A DNA stretch of 47,314 bases from Acidimicrobiaceae bacterium (lineage in GTDB: Bacteria; Actinomycetota; Acidimicrobiia; Acidimicrobiales; Aldehydirespiratoraceae), in contig VXTM01000040.1 in the NCBI GenBank assembly GCA_009837445.1, positions 1 to 47,314 on the forward strand. Direction: 5' to 3'. Positions 25,509 through 33,143 of the stretch are shown in pieces. The notes under the pieces are model-generated. The model had not been told where the DNA came from and did no database searches. It saw only the letters and a program-made list of their open reading frames with translations. The first letter of the stretch is position 1. Each line of letters opens with the position of its first letter. The translations under genes were made by a program, and so were the position numbers.

Positions 25509-27107
25509 ATGTTCCGAATCCGAGGCACCATCGCCGTGCTGAGCGCCGCGGTCGTGCTGGCTGCGGCCTGCGGCAACAGCCCCAGCGGTGACGGGGCCGC
25601 TCCCACGCCCGACACCGCCGCACCAACCACCGCCGCGCCGGCCACGACCGCGGCCGACGCTTCCGAGCCCGACGCCGCGGTGGAGGCGTCGGAGTCCGAC
25701 GCTTCCGAGCCGGATGAGCCGACCGAGCCGGCTGTCGACGAGCCGGCCAGCGCCGAGGAGGCTTCCGAACCCGAGGCTGTCGACGAGCCGGCCACCGCCG
25801 AGGCTCCCGAACCCGAGACCGACGCGCCCGCCCCGACGACGACCACCGAGCCGGTCGTTGAGGAGCCGGTCGACCCCTACCCGCACCGCCACGATTTCGT
25901 GCCCCTCGAAGGCGTGCCCGGGGTCACCGACGACGAGATCCGGGTTGCCGTCATCGGCACCGAGACGAACAACATCCTGGGGACCTGCATCCTCCCGTGC
26001 TTCCACACCGGGATCCAGGCGTACTTCGACTACGTCAACGACGCCGGTGGCGTCTACGGGCGCAGGCTGGTGATCGGAGAGCTCCTCGATGACGAGCTCG
26101 GCTTCAACCAGCAGCGCTCGCTTGAGGTGATCGACGGCAACAACAGCCTCGCCGCGTTCCAGGCCACCCTGCTGCCGCTGGGATGGGGCCCCTTGAACGA
26201 CGCCGGGATCCCGACGTTCACCTGGAACATCCATGGCGCCGAGGCCGTCAACCGCGACAACATTTTCGGCAACCACGTGATCGGATGCCCCACCTGCACC
26301 ATCCGGAGCTTCGTCTGGATCGTGTCGCAGGCCGGCGCGTCCAGGGTCGGGCTGCTCGGATACGGCGTCAGCGAGACCTCCAAGGTGTGCACCAAGGCCT
26401 TCGCCGATTCGATCGACCTCTATGGCCCGGACCTGGGGATGGAGGTTGCCTACTTCAATGACAACGTCGCCTTCGGCCTGCCGAACGGCATCGGGCCCGA
26501 GGTGACCCAGATGGTCGATGCCGGTGTCGATTTCATCGCCACGTGCATGGACTTGAACGCCATGCTGACCCTGGCGCAGGAGTTGGAGCGCCAGGGTGTG
26601 CGGGACCAGATCACCCTGCTGCATCCAAACTCCTACGACCGGGAGTTCGTGGCCGCGGCTGGCGACCTGTTCGACGGTGACTATGCCCTGCTGGTGTTCG
26701 CGGCATTCGAGTACGAGGTCGACAGCCCGCTGCGCCACGCCTACGACCAGTGGGTGCCGGCCAACGGGGGCCCGGTGGCGGAGCAGACGCTGGTTGGCTG
26801 GATTAACGCCGACCTGTTCGTGACCGGACTGTTGGAGGCGGGACCCGGATTCGACCGGCAGTCCATCATCCACTCACTCAACCAGATCACCTATGACGCC
26901 GGCGGCCTGATCAACCCCGTCGACTGGAGCCGCCAGCACACCGCGGTCGAGCCGTTTGTCTACGACCACGCGTACGCACTCCACTGCACGTCTTCGGTGC
27001 GGATGGAGGGCGGTACCTTCGTTGGATTCCAGCCCGAACCGTGGATGTGCTGGCCGGGCGACACCGAGGAATGGTCGGAGCCGACTCCCACCGACTTCGC
27101 GGGCTGA
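25509..27107 (+). CDS. ABC transporter substrate-binding lipoprotein (branched-chain amino acid type)
   Basis: 532-residue periplasmic-binding-fold (type I, Leu/Ile/Val family) lipoprotein. Signal peptide MFRIRGTIAVLSAAVVLAAAC with lipidated Cys21. Then an acidic Ala/Pro/Thr/Glu/Asp-rich linker to about residue 125, and the binding domain from GVTDDEIRVAVIGTETNN. FDYVNDAGGVYGRRLVIGELLDD is the typical first lobe (about 175-197). Extra cysteine pairs CILPC and CPTC may form disulfides. GGGAGGGAG precedes ATG 25509, and CACTAT at about 25482 could be a promoter -10. It feeds the permease 54 bp downstream. Ligand unknown; this family also binds aromatic and other acids. Confidence 0.9.
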   Translation: MFRIRGTIAVLSAAVVLAAACGNSPSGDGAAPTPDTAAPTTAAPATTAADASEPDAAVEASESDASEPDEPTEPAVDEPASAEEASEPEAVDEPATAEAPEPETDAPAPTTTTEPVVEEPVDPYPHRHDFVPLEGVPGVTDDEIRVAVIGTETNNILGTCILPCFHTGIQAYFDYVNDAGGVYGRRLVIGELLDDELGFNQQRSLEVIDGNNSLAAFQATLLPLGWGPLNDAGIPTFTWNIHGAEAVNRDNIFGNHVIGCPTCTIRSFVWIVSQAGASRVGLLGYGVSETSKVCTKAFADSIDLYGPDLGMEVAYFNDNVAFGLPNGIGPEVTQMVDAGVDFIATCMDLNAMLTLAQELERQGVRDQITLLHPNSYDREFVAAAGDLFDGDYALLVFAAFEYEVDSPLRHAYDQWVPANGGPVAEQTLVGWINADLFVTGLLEAGPGFDRQSIIHSLNQITYDAGGLINPVDWSRQHTAVEPFVYDHAYALHCTSSVRMEGGTFVGFQPEPWMCWPGDTEEWSEPTPTDFAG

Positions 27108-27161
27108 CTCCCGGCCGCTGATCCGTAGGCCCCGATCACCGCCGGTTTGGAGCACTGAACG

Positions 27162-29216
27162 GTGAGCGGTGCAGCCGGCTTCTTCGAGGACCTGTTCCGG
27201 GGCCTGCTCCAGGGCACGCCCCCGGGGGCGGTGTACGCCCTGATCGCGCTCGGCTTCGTGCTCACCTACAAGACCTCCGGCGTGTTCAACCTCGCCTTCG
27301 GCGCTCAGGCCTACATCTCGGCGGCGATGTACTTCAAGGCCCACACCCTGTGGGGCTGGCCCAAGTGGGCCGCGCTGGTGGTGTCGGCCTTCGTGCTGGC
27401 GCCGCTTATCGGCCTGGTGCTGGAACGGCTGATCTTCCGGCACCTGCGCACCGCCTCAGCGGTCTCCAAGCTGGTGGTCGCCCTCGGCTTGAGCGTGGCC
27501 CTGCCGGAGCTGTTCAACCAGGCAGCCCGGTTCACTGCCGTGGCCGGACGGCAGATCACCGGCATCATGCCCGACGGGTCCAGCGTGTTCTACGACCCCT
27601 TCGGGGTGTACCGCTTCAACCGCGACGAGCTGGCCATGATGGCGGTGGCCCTGGCCGCCACCCTGCTCCTGGCAGCACTGTTCCGGTTCACGATGATCGG
27701 CCTGGCCATGCGTGCGGTGGTGGAGAGCCCCCGGATGACCGAGCTGAGCGGCATCAACGCCGACCGGACCTCCGCGTTCGCCTGGGCCCTGTCGAGCACC
27801 TTCGCTGGCCTGGCCGGCGTGCTGATCGCCCCCAGGTTCAACTCGCTCATCTCCACCGACTTCTTCACGCTGGTGGTGATCGCGGTGGCGGCCGCCGCCG
27901 TCGGGAAGCTGGTGAGCCTGCCGCGGGCGCTGCTCGGCGGCCTGGGTCTCGGCTGGTTCATCGCGGTGTTCAACACGTTCCTGCCCCGCTGGTCCGGCGA
28001 CCACACATGGCTGCGGCCTTTCCAGGAGAACCTCACGCCGTCGCTGCCGTTCGTGGTGCTGTTCGCGATCTTGGTGCTGTGGCGGGCCATCGGACGCGAG
28101 CGGGAGGCCTCCGATCCCCTGTCGGGAGTCGACCCGCCGCCTCCCGCTCTGGCCGCGCTGGAGCGGCACCCGAAGCTCACCCTGTTCACCCGGCTGTTCG
28201 GCGTCGGGTTCGTGGCGGTGGTCGGCTCGGTGGTGTGGTTCAGGGCCGGTGTGCTCTGGATGCACCTGGTGACCACCGCGGTGATCATGGCGGTGATCTA
28301 CCTGTCGGTGACGGTGATCACCGGCATGGCCGGGCAGATCTCGTTGTGCCAGGGGACGTTCGCGGCGATCGGCGGGTTCACGATCTTCCAGATGGCGGAC
28401 CGATTCAACATGTCGGTTCTGGCCGCGGCCCTGCTGGGTGCGGGGGTCGCGGCCGCAGTCGGGGCGTTGCTGTCGCTGCCGGTGCTGCGCCTGGGCGGGG
28501 TGTGGCTGGCCATCGCCACCCTGGCCTTCGCCTTCTTCTTCGACGCGGTGATGGTCAAGTTCTCCTGGGTCGGGGGCGGGACCACGGCCCTGCTCACCGG
28601 CACCCGGGTGCCCCGACCGCTGGTGGGCCCCATCGACTTCGCCAGCGACCGGGCGTTCCTGGTGCTGGCGGTGGTGGTGCTGGTAGTCGTGTCGGTCGTC
28701 GTGATCCAGCTGCGTGAGGGGACCGTCGGCCGGACCCTCACCGCGCTGCGGGGCAGCGAGGTGGCCGCCGCGTCGATCGGCATATCGGCGGCCCGGGCCC
28801 GCATCGTCGCCTTCGCGGTGTCGGCGGCCATCGCGGGACTCGGCGGGGCGCTGCTGTCCATGCACCAGCAGAACGTGAACTACAGCACCAACTTCGGCCC
28901 GGTCAACGCGCTGTTCTGGCTGGTGATCGTGGTCGCGCTGGGGGCCCGGACCGTGGAGGGAGCCATCCAGGCCGGAGCCGCCTTCGCCCTGTTCGAGCCG
29001 CTGATCCTGAAGGGTGACCTGCTGGCCTGGATCCTGCGGGGCGATGACCACCTGCCCGGGTTGTTCCCCATACCGGGAAGCTGGCGGCTGGTCCTTTTTG
29101 GCATGATGGCCATCCAGTTCGCCCGCCATCCCGAGGGCCTCGTCGAGCACGGCAAGCGCCGCTCGGCCGCCCGCATCAACCGCTGGCTCGAGGCCCGCGA
29201 GGGAGCGGCATCGTGA
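27162..29216 (+). CDS. Fused LivH-LivM branched-chain-type ABC permease
   Basis: 684-residue membrane protein joining the two permeases that are usually separate. Residues about 1-305 are LivH-like (LLQGTPPGAVYALIALGFVL, LAMRAVVESPRMTELSGIN). A linker rich in charged residues (REREASDPLSGVDPPPPALA) follows. Residues about 340-684 are LivM-like (VITGMAGQISLCQGTFAAIGG, RTLTALRGSEVAAASIGIS). GTG 27162 start. Its stop overlaps the LivG start by 4 bp. With the lipoprotein and two ATPases it makes a complete importer. Confidence 0.93.
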   Translation: MSGAAGFFEDLFRGLLQGTPPGAVYALIALGFVLTYKTSGVFNLAFGAQAYISAAMYFKAHTLWGWPKWAALVVSAFVLAPLIGLVLERLIFRHLRTASAVSKLVVALGLSVALPELFNQAARFTAVAGRQITGIMPDGSSVFYDPFGVYRFNRDELAMMAVALAATLLLAALFRFTMIGLAMRAVVESPRMTELSGINADRTSAFAWALSSTFAGLAGVLIAPRFNSLISTDFFTLVVIAVAAAAVGKLVSLPRALLGGLGLGWFIAVFNTFLPRWSGDHTWLRPFQENLTPSLPFVVLFAILVLWRAIGREREASDPLSGVDPPPPALAALERHPKLTLFTRLFGVGFVAVVGSVVWFRAGVLWMHLVTTAVIMAVIYLSVTVITGMAGQISLCQGTFAAIGGFTIFQMADRFNMSVLAAALLGAGVAAAVGALLSLPVLRLGGVWLAIATLAFAFFFDAVMVKFSWVGGGTTALLTGTRVPRPLVGPIDFASDRAFLVLAVVVLVVVSVVVIQLREGTVGRTLTALRGSEVAAASIGISAARARIVAFAVSAAIAGLGGALLSMHQQNVNYSTNFGPVNALFWLVIVVALGARTVEGAIQAGAAFALFEPLILKGDLLAWILRGDDHLPGLFPIPGSWRLVLFGMMAIQFARHPEGLVEHGKRRSAARINRWLEAREGAAS

Positions 29217-29980
29217 CCGCGCTGCTGGCGGCCTCGGGCGTAAGCGTGGCCTTCTCGGGCATCCGCGCCCTCAACGATGTGAGCCTGCAGGTCGAGGCCG
29301 GAGAGCGGGTGGGCCTGATCGGACCGAACGGGGCCGGCAAGACCACCCTGTTCAACTGTCTGCTCGGGATCCTGCAGCCCGACTCGGGGCGGGTGATGCT
29401 CAACGGCGCCGATGTCGGCGGATGGCCGGTGCACCGGCGGGCCCGGGCCGGGATGGGCCGCACCTTCCAGCGGGTGGAGCTGTTCAGCGACACCACCGTG
29501 CGCGAGCATCTGCTGATCCCCGAGCGGATCCGCAACGGCTCCGGCGCGCTATGGAAGGACTTGATCGGCCGGGGACGCCCCCGGCCCGAAGAGATCGCAG
29601 CCTGCGACGCGGTGCTGGAACTGCTGGGCATCGACGGCCTGGCCGATCAGCCGGTGGAGTCATTGAGCCTGGGCCAGAGCCGGCTGGTGGAGGTCGGCCG
29701 GGCCCTGATGACCGGCCCTCAGGTGCTGCTGCTCGACGAGCCGTCGTCGGGACTGGACCGGGATGAGACGCAGGCTCTGGCCGGCACGCTGCGGGCCGTC
29801 CAGGAGTCCAGGGGCTACGCCGTTCTGCTAGTGGAGCACGACGTGTCGCTGGTGGCTGACTTCACCGAGCGCGCCTACGTGCTCGACTCGGGTTCGCTCA
29901 TCGCCGAAGGGCCGACGGCCGAGGTGCTGGCCGATCCCGCGGTCAGGCGGGCCTACCTGGGTAGCTTCGAGGTCTCGTGA
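29213..29980 (+). CDS. livG: Branched-chain-type ABC transporter ATP-binding protein LivG
   Basis: 255-residue ATPase. Walker A GPNGAGKTTLFN (about residues 39-50), Q-loop MGRTFQRVELFSDTTVREHL, signature LSLGQSRLVEVGRAL, Walker B VLLLDEPSSGLD, and LLVEHDVSLV H-loop. The signature has Gln-Ser instead of the usual GQQ-R. GTG 29213 overlaps the permease stop (GTGA), and its own stop overlaps the LivF start the same way, so all four transporter genes are tightly coupled. Confidence 0.93.
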   Translation: MTALLAASGVSVAFSGIRALNDVSLQVEAGERVGLIGPNGAGKTTLFNCLLGILQPDSGRVMLNGADVGGWPVHRRARAGMGRTFQRVELFSDTTVREHLLIPERIRNGSGALWKDLIGRGRPRPEEIAACDAVLELLGIDGLADQPVESLSLGQSRLVEVGRALMTGPQVLLLDEPSSGLDRDETQALAGTLRAVQESRGYAVLLVEHDVSLVADFTERAYVLDSGSLIAEGPTAEVLADPAVRRAYLGSFEVS

Positions 29981-30705
29981 TGACCCCCATCCTCGAGCTG
30001 CGCGACGTCGAGGCCGGTTATGGCCCGTTCCGGGCGCTGTTCGGCGTGTCGCTCGCGGTCGAAGCCGCGGAGGCAGTGGCTCTCGTGGGCGCCAACGGCG
30101 CGGGCAAGACCACGCTGGCCCGGGTGGCTAGCGGGCTGGTGGCGCCCAGCGCCGGGACCGTGCTGGTGGATGGCGAGGAGATCGGATCGGGCCGGCCCTC
30201 GGCCTGGCGGTTCGTGCGAGCCGGGGTTGCCCACGCCCCCGAGGGGCGCTCGGTGTTCGCGTCGCTCACCGTGGAGGAGAACCTGGCGCTGTCGTTCCAT
30301 CGGGCCTTCGGCCGGGCCGGACTGGCGGGCGCCCTGGACCGCGCCTACGAACTGTTCCCCCGGCTGGGCGAGCGCCGCACGCAGGTGGCGGGCACCCTGT
30401 CGGGCGGCGAGCAGCGCATGCTGTCGCTGGCCCGGGTGCTGGTGGAGTCGCCCCGGCTGCTGATCGCCGACGAGCTGTCTCTGGGTCTGGCGCCGATGAT
30501 CGTCGACCAGGTGTTCGAGACGCTGGGCCGGATCCGGGCCGCCGGCACCGCGCTGCTGATCGTCGAGCAGCAGGTCGGCCATGCTCTGGAACTGTGTGAC
30601 CGTGCCGCGGTCATGGAGCACGGGCTGATCACCTGGCAGGGTCCCTCGAACGAGGCCGGCGCTGTGCTGGAGTCCCGCCTCTTCGAGACAGGAGCAGCCC
30701 GCTGA
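29977..30705 (+). CDS. livF: Branched-chain-type ABC transporter ATP-binding protein LivF
   Basis: 242-residue ATPase. LRDVEAGYGPFRALFGVSL start, Walker A GANGAGKTTLARVASGL, Q-loop VAHAPEGRSVFASLTVEENL (typical of LivF), signature LSGGEQRMLSLARVL, Walker B LLIADELSLGLAPMI, H-loop IVEQQVGHAL. GTG 29977 overlaps the LivG stop by 4 bp; ATG 29980 is the next codon and an equal choice. Its stop shares one base with the thiolase-like start. Confidence 0.93.
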   Translation: MMTPILELRDVEAGYGPFRALFGVSLAVEAAEAVALVGANGAGKTTLARVASGLVAPSAGTVLVDGEEIGSGRPSAWRFVRAGVAHAPEGRSVFASLTVEENLALSFHRAFGRAGLAGALDRAYELFPRLGERRTQVAGTLSGGEQRMLSLARVLVESPRLLIADELSLGLAPMIVDQVFETLGRIRAAGTALLIVEQQVGHALELCDRAAVMEHGLITWQGPSNEAGAVLESRLFETGAAR

Positions 30706-31886
30706 TGGGTGAGCCGCTGGAGCGCCGGGCCGTCATCAGCGGGGCGGCCCAGTCCGATGTCGGCCGCCGGCTCTACCGCACCGGCATCGATCTCACCGTC
30801 GATGCCGCACTCCGGGCTATCACCGACGCCGGGCTCACCACCGCCGACATCGACGGCGTATCGACCTACCCCGGCTTCGGCGGATCTTTCGGCGGGGCCA
30901 TGGGGGCCGAGCTGCACGAAGCGCTGCGGCTGTCGCTCAACTGGCGCAGCTCCGGGGTGGAGACGGCCGGTCCGCTGGGCGCGGTCCACAACGCGATCCT
31001 GGCGGTGGCGACCGGAGTCGCCCGCCACGTGCTGGTGTTCCGCACCGTGGTCGAGGGCAGCGGCGGGCCGCTGCGGCCCGGCAGCGGCAGCGGTGGCGGT
31101 GGCGGGATGTCCGGGTCGGCCGGTCCGTTCCAGTTCATGATCCCCTACGGAGCCGCGTCGGCGGCGTGCTGGGTGGCCTGCTACGCCCGCCGCCACATGC
31201 ACGACTACGGCACCACCCGCACCCAGCTCGGCGCCATCGCGGTTAACGGCCGGGCCAACGCGGCAGCCAATCCCAAGGCCATCTACACCGAGCCCATGAC
31301 CATCGACGACTACCTGGCCGTGCGCATGGTCAGCGAGCCGCTGTGCCTCTACGACTGCGACGTGCCCTGCGACGGGTCCACCGCGGTGGTGGTCTCCCAT
31401 CGCGACTACGCGCCCGACGCACCGGCGGGCGCGGTCGGCGTGAACGCCATAGGCACCGCCATCCGGGGCCGGCCCTCCTGGGACCAGTTCGACGACCTGA
31501 CATCGATGATGATGCGCCACACCGCGGCCTCCATGTGGGAGCGCACCGAGCTGAGCGTCGACGACGTGGACACCGCCCAGCTATACGACGGCTTCAGCTG
31601 GCTCACCCTGGCCTGGATAGAGGCCATGGGCTTCTGCGGCAAGGGCGAGAGCGGCGCCTTCGTGGAGGGCGGCACCAACATCGGGCCCGATGGAGCGGTG
31701 CCCCTCAACACCTCCGGCGGCCAGCTGTCGGCGGGCCGGCTGCACGGGTTCGGTCATCTGCACGAGGCGGTGATGCAGCTGCGGGGCACGGCCAACATCG
31801 GTGTCGATGACTGCGAGGTTGTCGCCGTGGGCGCGGGCGGGGGTCCCGAGACCGGCAGCCTGCTGCTCACCAAGGGACCGTCATGA
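30705..31886 (+). CDS. Thiolase-like protein lacking the catalytic cysteines (Ltp/SCP-x type)
   Basis: 393-residue thiolase-fold protein. The fold is clear (RRAVISGAAQSDVGRRLYRTG start, DTAQLYDGFSWLTLAWIEAMGFC, NTSGGQLSAGRLHGFGHLHEAV). However, the nucleophilic Cys of the N-terminal half is replaced in the AGPLGAVHNA region, the GHPxG histidine reads GRLHG, and the C-terminal Cys loop reads VGAGGGPETG. Such proteins pair with DUF35 partners; in steroid catabolism Ltp2 with ChsH2 is a retro-aldolase. A DUF35 gene follows with a 4-bp overlap, which supports that model. A Gly/Ser run (RPGSGSGGGGGMSGSAG) is an odd insertion near residue 130. Confidence 0.87.
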   Translation: MGEPLERRAVISGAAQSDVGRRLYRTGIDLTVDAALRAITDAGLTTADIDGVSTYPGFGGSFGGAMGAELHEALRLSLNWRSSGVETAGPLGAVHNAILAVATGVARHVLVFRTVVEGSGGPLRPGSGSGGGGGMSGSAGPFQFMIPYGAASAACWVACYARRHMHDYGTTRTQLGAIAVNGRANAAANPKAIYTEPMTIDDYLAVRMVSEPLCLYDCDVPCDGSTAVVVSHRDYAPDAPAGAVGVNAIGTAIRGRPSWDQFDDLTSMMMRHTAASMWERTELSVDDVDTAQLYDGFSWLTLAWIEAMGFCGKGESGAFVEGGTNIGPDGAVPLNTSGGQLSAGRLHGFGHLHEAVMQLRGTANIGVDDCEVVAVGAGGGPETGSLLLTKGPS

Positions 31887-32305
31887 GCGGCGACAGCCCT
31901 CCCCGGTTCGTGCTGGCCTCACCCGAGAGCGAGTTCTACTGGCGCTCCGGCGCCGACGGCCGGCTTCGCATCCAGCGCTGCGGCGACTGCGGGCGCTGGA
32001 TCCATCCACCCGGCCCGGCGTGCCCGTTCTGCCACTCGCGCCGGATCGGCCCCGAGCCGGTGGCGGGCACGGGCACGGTGGCCACCTACACCGTCAACCA
32101 CAAGGAATGGATCCCGGGGTTCACGCCCCCCTACGTGTTCGCCTTTGTCGAGCTGGACGAGGACCCGACCGTGCGCATCGGCACCAACATCGTCGGCTGC
32201 GAGATCGGCGAGGTGGAGATCGGCATGCGGGTGGAGGTCCTGTTCGAGGAGAGCGGCGAGTGGCATGTGCCGCTGTTTCGGCCTGCCGGTGCCCGAGAAC
32301 CCTGA
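31883..32305 (+). CDS. DUF35 zinc-ribbon/OB-fold acyl-CoA-associated protein
   Basis: 140-residue partner protein. Rubredoxin-like zinc ribbon CGDCGRWIHPPGPACPFC (four cysteines, about residues 33-50), then an OB fold with GTGTVATYTVNHKEWIPGF and PYVFAFVELDEDPTVRI. No MaoC hydratase domain is attached, unlike ChsH2. ATG 31883 overlaps the thiolase-like stop (ATGA); the stop shares one base with the thioesterase start. DUF35 proteins bind acyl-CoA and are needed for activity of the adjacent thiolase-fold enzyme. Confidence 0.92.
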   Translation: MSGDSPPRFVLASPESEFYWRSGADGRLRIQRCGDCGRWIHPPGPACPFCHSRRIGPEPVAGTGTVATYTVNHKEWIPGFTPPYVFAFVELDEDPTVRIGTNIVGCEIGEVEIGMRVEVLFEESGEWHVPLFRPAGAREP

Positions 32306-33141
32306 TGGCGCTGATCACCCTCGACGACTTGCTCGGCTGCCTTCAGGTTCGGGAACTCCGGCCCGGAGTGTGGACCGCGCCCAGCCTGGAGATGGACTAC
32401 CCCCGGGTCTTCGGCGGCCAGCTGCTGGCCCAGGCGGTGGCGCTCGGGGCGGCCACCACCGAGGGTAAGACCGTCAAATCGCTGAGCTGCCTGTTCCCCC
32501 GCGAGGCTCGCCGGGACGAGCTGCTGTCCTTCGAGGTGGAGGAGACCCAGACCGGCCGGACCTTCGCGGTGCGCCGCATCAGGGCCAGCCAGCAGGGCAA
32601 GACCGTGTTCGTGGCCCTGCTGTCGATGCACATTCCCGAACCCGAGGCACCGCCGGACCTTGAGCACCAGGATCCTGCCCCCGAAACGGCCGAGCCCGGC
32701 GAGGCTGTCGAGGTGGACCTGAACATGATCCCCTGGGCGACGAGGGTCGTGGACGGCACCGATCTCCGGGACCGGGCTGCCGGCCCGGCCGACTACGCCT
32801 TCTGGACCCGGGTGGGGGACAGGAGGCTCGCCGACGACGCCACCACTCACCAGGCTCTGCTGGCCCATGCGACAGACCTCACGATCGTGGGCACCGTGCT
32901 GCGCCCCGTGGAGGGCATCAGCCAGGCCGACGCCGGCAGCAAGCTGCACACCGCGGTGACCAGCCACACCATGTGGTTCCACCGGCCCTTCCGCATCGAT
33001 GACTGGTGCCTGGTTCACCAGCACTCGCCCATGCTCGGCGGGGGCCGGGGCTTCGGGCAGGGCCACGCGTTCGGCGCCGGCGGGGCTCTCGTCGCCTCCT
33101 TCGCCCAGGAGTGCATGATCCGACCCACCGTCGCCTCCTAG
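32305..33141 (+). CDS. Acyl-CoA thioesterase II (TesB-like, double hotdog)
   Basis: 278-residue thioesterase hydrolysing acyl-CoA to acid and CoA. First hotdog: RVFGGQLLAQAVALGAATTEGKTVKSL is visible in two parts (about residues 33-59). Second hotdog: LHTAVTSHTMWFHRPFRIDDW and HQHSPMLGGGRGFGQGHAF, with ASFAQECMIRP at the end. ATG 32305 shares a base with the DUF35 stop. In this operon it would release the cleaved acyl product or recycle CoA. Natural acyl group unknown. Confidence 0.92.
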   Translation: MALITLDDLLGCLQVRELRPGVWTAPSLEMDYPRVFGGQLLAQAVALGAATTEGKTVKSLSCLFPREARRDELLSFEVEETQTGRTFAVRRIRASQQGKTVFVALLSMHIPEPEAPPDLEHQDPAPETAEPGEAVEVDLNMIPWATRVVDGTDLRDRAAGPADYAFWTRVGDRRLADDATTHQALLAHATDLTIVGTVLRPVEGISQADAGSKLHTAVTSHTMWFHRPFRIDDWCLVHQHSPMLGGGRGFGQGHAFGAGGALVASFAQECMIRPTVAS

Positions 33142-33143
33142 CA

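Noticed and set aside
27456..29150. 564-codon minus-strand frame opposite the fused permease
   Set aside because: Gln/His/Arg-rich composition typical of an antisense shadow; the plus strand encodes clear transmembrane helices.
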